Positions 58,997 through 64,000 of a stretch of 64,000 bases of DNA are shown here, one piece after another; the first letter of the stretch is position 1, and the number at the start of each line of letters is the position of its first letter. The notes beneath the pieces are model-generated. The model was not told the origin of the DNA. It did no database searches and worked only from the letters and a program-made list of their open reading frames with translations. Source of the DNA: Caulobacter sp. FWC26 (GTDB taxonomy: Bacteria; Pseudomonadota; Alphaproteobacteria; Caulobacterales; Caulobacteraceae); the NCBI RefSeq assembly GCF_002742645.2, contig NZ_CP033875.1:3388001-3452000 (forward strand). Reading direction: 5' to 3'. The position numbers were made by a program, and so were the translations under genes.

Positions 58997-61900
58997 TTAC
59001 CACAGACTTGTGATCGCGGGCGCGCCCCAGCCGTAGAGGGCCGAGCCCTGGGTCACCTCCAAGCGTGCGCCGGCCGGGGGCGCGTCGGCCGCGCGCAGAG
59101 CCGCAGCGTAGGTGAAGGCGGGTGTTTCCACCTCGATTTCGCGGAGAACCGCACCCCCGTCCAGCACCCGGACACGATAGCGCTCGACGCCCTCGCCCAG
59201 CGGAACCTCGCCGTCCCACACATCCCCGCCGACGCGGGCGCGGCGGATCCAGGACACCAGGAGGTCCCCGCCGATCATGCGCTTGCGAAGATGGGCCGGC
59301 GCCAGGGGCCGCAGGGCGCGGCCGCTCCAGACGGCGCTGATCTGGGTCATGCCGGGTCCAGACGGCGGTCCGCCCGAGGGCGCGGCGCGGATCATCAGCG
59401 GCGCGCCCCGTTCGAAGGCGGCGACGCTCATCGGAACCAACGCCTCATCCAGCCGCACCACGGCCGCACCCGCCGGGATCACCGCTCCGCTCGCCGCGCC
59501 GTCACGTTGGCCCCGCAGCAGGCCCGACAGCCGCCAGACGTCCGGCGCGATCAACGCGGCGGCCTGGAAGGCGATCACCTCCCAGTCACCGGATGGCGCA
59601 CGAACCGCCAGGGCGTTCTCGCCCGCCAGAACCGCGGCCAGCGGGGCGGAGGTCAGACCCGCGCCCTCCATCCGCACGGTGAGAAAGCCCGAGCGGTCCA
59701 GCCGGTGCGGCGAGGCGGGCGGCAGATCGGTCAGGGTGACGCCCAGCGTGGCGGGCGAGAACGCCCGCGCGCGGAGCTTCAAGGTCTCGACGCCGGCGCC
59801 CGCATGGATGTCGAGCGGCCGCCAAGGCTCGGCGGCTGCGGCCACCAGCGGCCGCGCCTCGTCGGAGAGGTCGCCGGCGCTGGGCAGGTCCAGCAGGTGC
59901 AGCACCGGCGGCGAGGCCGGCTCGCGCGGCGGGCTGGGCGTCCAGTCGATCACCGCCGCCACCCCGCGCGACCGCAGCACCGGAACCAGCGTGGCGCGCG
60001 GCCGCTCGTCGAGGTCCAGGCGCTGCACCCGCCAGACCTGACCGTCGAGCGTCAGGCGGTCGCCGGGCTGGAACCGCAAAGCGTCGGAGGGCGACAGCCG
60101 CACGATCCGCGAACGCCGCGCGGCCTCGTCGGCGTCCAGCATCCGGCGGACCACGGCCCCGGCTTCGGCCGCCGACAGCACGATCGGCGCATCGACATCG
60201 CGCGTTCCCTGCCCCGCCTCGCGGCGGACGATCAGCGCGCCAACCTGGTAGTCGCGCCCGGCGTCGACGAACCGCAGGCGCAGGGCCTCGACGGCGGGGT
60301 CCAGGGTGCGGGTCTCGCGCTCGGCCGCGCCGTCCTCGGGCAGAACCAGCGCCTGCGCCGCCAGGGACGCGGCCGCCCGTCCCGTCCGCGACACCATCCG
60401 GACATGGTCGCCGCGCTCGACCGGATCCAGCGCGAAGGCCTCGGTGAGGGGCCAAAGCGCCTCGCGCAGCCGCATCGGGCGGTCGACGACATAGCCATCC
60501 ACCGCCCCGCCCGCTTCGCCGGGATCGATGGCCACCCCGCCCCGCGCGCCCAGAGCCATGATCAGTTCGGGCAAGGGTGCGATCCCGGTCCTGCCGGTCA
60601 GCCAGTGACCCAGGAGCCAGTTGCCGCCGTCGGTCCAGACATCGGCGCGGGCGGGAAAGTCCGGGAACGGCCGCGCGTCCCAGCACCAGGCGCTGGCCGC
60701 CTCGACCATCGGCCCGCCATACAGCGGCGAGATCGGATTGGCGCCCGGCTCGTCCAGCCAGGCCAGCACCGCCTCCAGATAGCGCCGCTGGCCAAAGTCG
60801 TCACGCTCGCCGCTCGAATAGGGCGGTAGGTAGCTTTCCGAGCTCTTGGGGTCGATGAAGAGGTTCGGCGAGTTGGCGCCCTTGTCCACGGCCGGGCAGC
60901 CGAACTCGGTCAGGCGGATCGGCTTGGACATGGGAATCCACGCCGTCGGCGTCGCGGAGCGGACACCGCCAGGGCGGTCGTGATGCGGCTGGCTCCACCA
61001 GGACAGCAGGTCCTTGGCCCGGAACATCCAGGCCTCGCCGTGGGCGCCGTCGGTGATCGGGGTGCGGCGCTGGGCGTCGCGGTCGGCGGCACTGGCGTAG
61101 TACCAGTCGAAATCCGCCCCGCCGGTCAGGCCGGCGCGCAGATAGGCCGGGTCGTGCGGTCCGAGAAAGCCGGCCTCGGCGTCGCGGTGATCCTCGCCGT
61201 CGCGCCAGTCGGTGACGGGCGGATACCAGTCGACGCCGACGAAATCGATGTTCGGATCGGCCCACAGCGGGTCGAGGTGGAACACCGCGTGACCCGAGCC
61301 GTCGGCCGGCTGATGTCCGAAATACTCGCTCCAGTCGGCGGCGTAGCCGAGCTTGGTCGACGCCCCCAGCACAGCGCGCACGTCGGTGGCGAGGCTTTTG
61401 AGCTTGTCGACGGCCGGATAGGTCCCGCCGGCGCCGCGCGTGGTGGTCAGGCCGCGCAGCTCCGAGCCGATGATGAAGCTGTCCACCCCGCCGGCCTGGA
61501 CCGCCAGGGCCGCCTGATGCAGCACCATGCGGCGCAGGCCCCATTCGCCGTCGAAGAAGGCGTCCACCTGCGCCGTCGCGGCGGCTGTACCGTCGGCGCC
61601 GGCCTCGCAGACGATCCGGCCGCGCCAGGGATAGGCCGGCTGACCCGGCGGGTTGTCCATCAGGATGAACGGATAGAGCGTCACCTTCAGCCCGCGCCGC
61701 TTCAGCTCGGCGATAGCCTGGAGCACCACAGCGTCGGCGGGCGTGCCGCCATAGGCCGGCGCACCGTCCTTCAGCGAAATCAGATGCGCGTCGGCGCGCT
61801 CGACCCCGGCGACGCTCCAGCTCAGCGGCAGGGTGTCCTTGGCCGCGCCCTCGACGCCCGGCTTGATCTGGCACCGGCCGCAGCGCAGGTCTGTTCCGAA

Positions 61901-62704
61901 CCAGGCGACCACCAGCGTCACATGATCGACGTTGGGCAGCTGCGCCTGCAACTGGTCCAACGCCACCATCAGGTCGGGGCGCCCCTCGGCGTTGTGCACG
62001 CTCTCGCTGGCGGTTCGGGTCAGGCCCTCGCGGCGCAGCACGGCCTCGGTCGCATAGACGAACTCACCCGCCCCCGGGATCAGGCACACGCCCTTCAGCC
62101 GCTCCTCCAGCCCCAGGGTTCCAGGCGGACGCGGACGGCGAAAGACCTCGAAGGACAGCTGCGGCGGGCGATTGCCGAACGGCTCCAGCGGCAGATCCTC
62201 GAACACCACATAGGCCACGCCGCGATAGGCCGGCGCGTCGCCTTCGATCGCCGCGATCAGCGGGTCGGGAAGCTGGTCCTCGGTTCCGCGATGCACGCGC
62301 ATCGTCGCGCCTGACAGATCCATGACCCGGCCGTCGGCCCAGACCCGGCCGATCCCGTCGATCGGTCCCTCGGCCACCGCGACGGCGAACGACAGGCTGT
62401 AGGCGTAGGCGGTCGTCTTCTGGCCCTTGGAGCCGCCGACCCGGCCCTCGATCCGCCGCTCTCGAAAGCGCGCGGCCCAGATCACTTGGCCGCCGACGCG
62501 GGCCCGGCCGAACACGCACGGCAGGGCTGCGCCCTCGGCCGCGCCCGTCAGGCGCAGCTCGGGGATACGCGGGCCGACCTGCCGCGCGGGCGACAGCGCC
62601 GACAGCGCCGCCTGATCGACCATGCCGCCCACGACCGCGCCGACCACCGCCCCGATCGGACCGCCGATCGCCGAGCCGACGCTGGAAAGGATGACTTGAG
62701 CCAT
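58997..62704 (-). CDS. Gene transfer agent tail/baseplate protein (gp15, TIM-barrel type)
   Basis: This is a 1,235-residue phage-tail-like protein homologous to the last large gene of the Rhodobacter capsulatus GTA. MAQVILSSVGSAIGGPIGAV opens it. The N-terminal part matches phage host-specificity proteins (PCVFGRARVGGQVIWAARFR). The middle is the GTA-specific TIM-barrel domain (~230-590: DHVTLVVAWFGTDLRCGRCQ; DFVGVDWYPPVTDWRDG; RLTEFGCPAVDKGANSPNLF), and the C-terminal region is beta-rich. Such proteins form the tail tip hub and may bind or digest surface glycans. AGGAGG precedes ATG 62704. It is the last gene of the operon, after the NlpC/P60 gene. Confidence 0.92.
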   Translation of the reverse strand: MAQVILSSVGSAIGGPIGAVVGAVVGGMVDQAALSALSPARQVGPRIPELRLTGAAEGAALPCVFGRARVGGQVIWAARFRERRIEGRVGGSKGQKTTAYAYSLSFAVAVAEGPIDGIGRVWADGRVMDLSGATMRVHRGTEDQLPDPLIAAIEGDAPAYRGVAYVVFEDLPLEPFGNRPPQLSFEVFRRPRPPGTLGLEERLKGVCLIPGAGEFVYATEAVLRREGLTRTASESVHNAEGRPDLMVALDQLQAQLPNVDHVTLVVAWFGTDLRCGRCQIKPGVEGAAKDTLPLSWSVAGVERADAHLISLKDGAPAYGGTPADAVVLQAIAELKRRGLKVTLYPFILMDNPPGQPAYPWRGRIVCEAGADGTAAATAQVDAFFDGEWGLRRMVLHQAALAVQAGGVDSFIIGSELRGLTTTRGAGGTYPAVDKLKSLATDVRAVLGASTKLGYAADWSEYFGHQPADGSGHAVFHLDPLWADPNIDFVGVDWYPPVTDWRDGEDHRDAEAGFLGPHDPAYLRAGLTGGADFDWYYASAADRDAQRRTPITDGAHGEAWMFRAKDLLSWWSQPHHDRPGGVRSATPTAWIPMSKPIRLTEFGCPAVDKGANSPNLFIDPKSSESYLPPYSSGERDDFGQRRYLEAVLAWLDEPGANPISPLYGGPMVEAASAWCWDARPFPDFPARADVWTDGGNWLLGHWLTGRTGIAPLPELIMALGARGGVAIDPGEAGGAVDGYVVDRPMRLREALWPLTEAFALDPVERGDHVRMVSRTGRAAASLAAQALVLPEDGAAERETRTLDPAVEALRLRFVDAGRDYQVGALIVRREAGQGTRDVDAPIVLSAAEAGAVVRRMLDADEAARRSRIVRLSPSDALRFQPGDRLTLDGQVWRVQRLDLDERPRATLVPVLRSRGVAAVIDWTPSPPREPASPPVLHLLDLPSAGDLSDEARPLVAAAAEPWRPLDIHAGAGVETLKLRARAFSPATLGVTLTDLPPASPHRLDRSGFLTVRMEGAGLTSAPLAAVLAGENALAVRAPSGDWEVIAFQAAALIAPDVWRLSGLLRGQRDGAASGAVIPAGAAVVRLDEALVPMSVAAFERGAPLMIRAAPSGGPPSGPGMTQISAVWSGRALRPLAPAHLRKRMIGGDLLVSWIRRARVGGDVWDGEVPLGEGVERYRVRVLDGGAVLREIEVETPAFTYAAALRAADAPPAGARLEVTQGSALYGWGAPAITSLW

Positions 62705-62716
62705 GCGGCCTCCTGC

Positions 62717-63247
62717 TCAGAAGGGAAATCGAAACGCCGCGACCACCCGCTCGCGCCACCAGCGGCCCAGGGCGCTCTCGACGCAGGCGCGGCCCCAATA
62801 GGCGTGGATCATCCGGTCGGGCGCGGACTGGATCGCGCAGTGCTTGGCCGCCGCGCCGGGGGCCATGCGGAAGACCAGCACGTCGCCGGGCCGGGTCTGG
62901 GACAAGGGAATGGCGACCAGCCAGCGGCTGAACGCCTCCAGCAGCGGCTCGCCGACGCCGAGCTCGGCCCAGTCGGGACGATAGGGCGGCGGCGCTTCGG
63001 GCTCCTCGCCGTACAGTCCCCGCCAGACCCCGCGCACGAGGCCCAGGCAGTCGCAGCCGGCGCCGAGGGTCGAGGCCTGATGACGATAGGGGGTGCCGAG
63101 CCAGAGGCGGGTTTCCTCCAGCACGCGGCAAGCCCCCTCCACCGCCGTTCGGCGGTCCCCCTGCCCCGATGGGGGAGGAAGGTGGAAATCCTTCCGCCCC
63201 CTCTGGGGGCGGACGGTCGCGCGCAGCGCGGCCCGGTGGGGGCTCAC
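62717..63247 (-). CDS. GTA NlpC/P60 tail peptidase (gp14), N-terminus altered by a repeat
   Basis: The product is the GTA cell-wall peptidase. The family core starts at RVLEETRLWLGTPYRHQAST; the catalytic Cys is in GAGCDCLGLVRGVW, with AKHCAIQSAPDRMIHAYWGR supplying the His region. Homologues begin only a few residues before this core. Here the GTG at 63247 (overlapping the upstream stop as GTGA) opens about 40 extra residues (SPHRAALRATVRPQRGRKDF and on) encoded by an intergenic-type repeat (63130-63243) with no stop. Alternatively, translation starts at GTG 63124, with GGAGGGGG from the repeat as the ribosome site, giving 135 residues, closer to family length. The true start is undecided. 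Confidence 0.85.
   Translation of the reverse strand: MSPHRAALRATVRPQRGRKDFHLPPPSGQGDRRTAVEGACRVLEETRLWLGTPYRHQASTLGAGCDCLGLVRGVWRGLYGEEPEAPPPYRPDWAELGVGEPLLEAFSRWLVAIPLSQTRPGDVLVFRMAPGAAAKHCAIQSAPDRMIHAYWGRACVESALGRWWRERVVAAFRFPF
63130..63243. repeat. Palindromic repeat embedded in the GTA peptidase gene
   Basis: The segment holds three stems: CCGCCCCC-TCT-type pairing around 63197-63215 (CCGCCCCCTCTGGGGGCGG), CCCC-GAT-GGGG near 63165-63176, and CCGCCG-TT-CGGCGG around 63142-63155. This style (strings of C/G blocks with 'CCACCTTCCTCCCCC' and 'GGTGGAGGGGGC') is typical of dispersed intergenic repeats in Caulobacter and Brevundimonas, not of phage genes. Confidence 0.6.
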
Positions 63248-63870
63248 CGCCGCCCGCCGTCGTTGCGCTCGCCCTCGACGGGGTACAGCGTCAGGAAGTC
63301 CTCACCCGGCGCGGTGGGGAAGCCTCGGAAGTTGACGCCGTTGTCGAACGTCGTAACGCAGGTGGCCCAGCGCTTGTCGCAGGTCGCGCCGGGCGCGGGC
63401 GTGATCCCGCAGCGGGCGTCGCCCAGCCGCGCGTCGCACAGCCGGGTGAAGGTGCGTCCGGCCACCCGCTCCAGCGCCGCCAAGGGCCCGGCCAGGGTGG
63501 CGGTGAAGGCCTCGCCCTCGCGGGTGATCGAGGCGATGGTGGCCGTCCACAACGACACGCGACGAGAGGGCTCGCTCCAGTCGACCCGCAGCGCCTCGAT
63601 CCGCGCGCCGTCATAGAGGCCGGCGGCGAGGTCACCCGCGTCGACGCCCGCGTCGTCCAGAACGCCCAGCACCGCCGCTTGTCCCGGCGCGTAACCGGCG
63701 GCGCTCTCGACGGCGCCGGGACTGAGGCCCGCGCGCGCTTTGCAATCGACGTCATCGACGACCAGCGGCTGGTCATGGTCGGTAAAGCCCAGCTGCGTCC
63801 CGTCGGCGCGGGTCAGGATCCAGGCATGGCAAAGACGGGTCTCGTCCAGGCCTTCAGGCAAGGCGCGCAT
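63244..63870 (-). CDS. GTA DUF2163 / BR0599-type tail protein (gp13)
   Basis: The product has 208 residues. MRALPEGLDETRLCHAWILT, then RADGTQLGFTDHDQPLVVDD and LYDGARIEALRVDW are the DUF2163 N-terminal half. The C-terminal BR0599-like half has RTFTRLCDARLGDARCGITP, CDKRWATCVTTFDNGVNFRG and FPTAPGEDF, with several Cys residues that may bind metal. It corresponds to the hub-associated protein preceding the NlpC peptidase in GTA clusters. It overlaps both neighbours (TGATG upstream at 63872-63868, GTGA downstream), confirming a coupled operon. Confidence 0.92.
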   Translation of the reverse strand: MRALPEGLDETRLCHAWILTRADGTQLGFTDHDQPLVVDDVDCKARAGLSPGAVESAAGYAPGQAAVLGVLDDAGVDAGDLAAGLYDGARIEALRVDWSEPSRRVSLWTATIASITREGEAFTATLAGPLAALERVAGRTFTRLCDARLGDARCGITPAPGATCDKRWATCVTTFDNGVNFRGFPTAPGEDFLTLYPVEGERNDGGRR

Positions 63871-64000
63871 CAGACCAGCACCTCGACCAGGGCGCAGGCC
63901 GTGACCCGGGCGGCGGCGAAACCCTCCAAGGTCACGTCCAGCCGATCGAGATCAAAACGCACCGGCGTGTCGAACGCGAACCCGGCCGTCACCGCCGCCC
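63870..64000 (-). CDS. GTA DUF2460-type tail protein (gp12), C-terminal end (partial)
   Basis: The last 42 complete codons before the stop at 63870 read AAVTAGFAFDTPVRFDLDRL and continue to VTACALVEVLV. 'TAGF.FD.PVRFD.DRLDV.LE' is the C-terminal signature of DUF2460 GTA/phage tail proteins. The gene continues beyond the window. It overlaps the next start by one base and confirms the gp12-gp13-gp14-gp15 order. Confidence 0.85.
   Translation of the reverse strand, partial: AAVTAGFAFDTPVRFDLDRLDVTLEGFAAARVTACALVEVLV

Noticed and set aside
57947..60829. A 960-residue open frame on the plus strand
   Set aside because: It runs antisense through dnaJ-like and the GTA gp15 gene, both strongly supported by domain motifs.
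1..64000. CRISPR arrays, rRNA genes and riboswitches
   Set aside because: I saw no regularly spaced direct repeats, no rRNA motifs and no recognisable riboswitch cores. Small structured RNAs cannot be excluded by eye.

Overview
The window looks like a chromosomal segment of an alphaproteobacterium of the Caulobacter group. The reasons are high GC content, several TonB-dependent receptors with Caulobacter-style signal peptides, a cycHJKL-type cytochrome c maturation operon, frequent GTG/TTG starts, REP-like palindromes with GTCATCCCGG or GGCATTCGCCGGGG cores, and the tail end of a Rhodobacter/Caulobacter-type gene transfer agent (GTA) cluster. This assignment is by recognition only; no database search was possible.

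Layout. (A) About 90-12,938 is an accessory island ending at the 3' end of a tRNA-Ser(GGA) gene. Its left side is wreckage: an IS6-type transposase cut by an IS3-type terminus, then the C-terminal piece of a tyrosine integrase. An AlpA-like regulator, an XRE regulator and a set of uncharacterised small genes follow, including two homologous RR-motif proteins around a HEPN-like and a sigma-region-4-like gene. Next comes a Ti-plasmid-like mobilisation module, traD-traC | oriT | traA. The cargo is an AT-richer unknown 570-residue protein plus a DUF2971 protein. No mating-pair or coupling-protein genes are visible, so this is a mobilisable or decayed element.

(B) 13.1-14.9 kb holds msrA, a YjbR-like gene and a TetR regulator with a clear operator upstream. 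(C) 15.2-32.1 kb is a carbohydrate-use region: TonB receptor, GH2 with a uronidase-type N-x-K motif, GH3, GH43, a hexuronate-type MFS carrier, two secreted lyase-like proteins, a GntR/FadR regulator and a GH88/GH105 unsaturated-uronyl hydrolase. Together these suggest uptake and breakdown of a uronate-containing plant or algal polysaccharide.

(D) 32.3-42.3 kb holds an M14 peptidase convergent with a gamma-glutamyltransferase, a large STN-domain TonB receptor and its FecR/FecI cell-surface signalling pair. (E) 42.4-48.9 kb holds an MHS transporter, a periplasmic cyclophilin, and a histidine kinase / response regulator / DegP group likely serving envelope quality control. (F) 49.1-53.1 kb is ccmI-ccmE-ccmF-ccmH for cytochrome c assembly. 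(G) 53.2-58.9 kb holds an alpha/beta hydrolase, a conserved unknown, a PepSY / PhoP-like / PhoQ-like operon and a CbpA-type DnaJ. (H) 59.0-64.0 kb is the distal part of a GTA structural operon (gp12 to gp15 homologues), in which an intergenic-type repeat appears to have entered the 5' end of the NlpC/P60 gene in frame.

The observations most worth following are the R1162/Ti-like nic site, the two-gene cargo operon, the paired RR-motif proteins and the repeat-invaded GTA peptidase gene.
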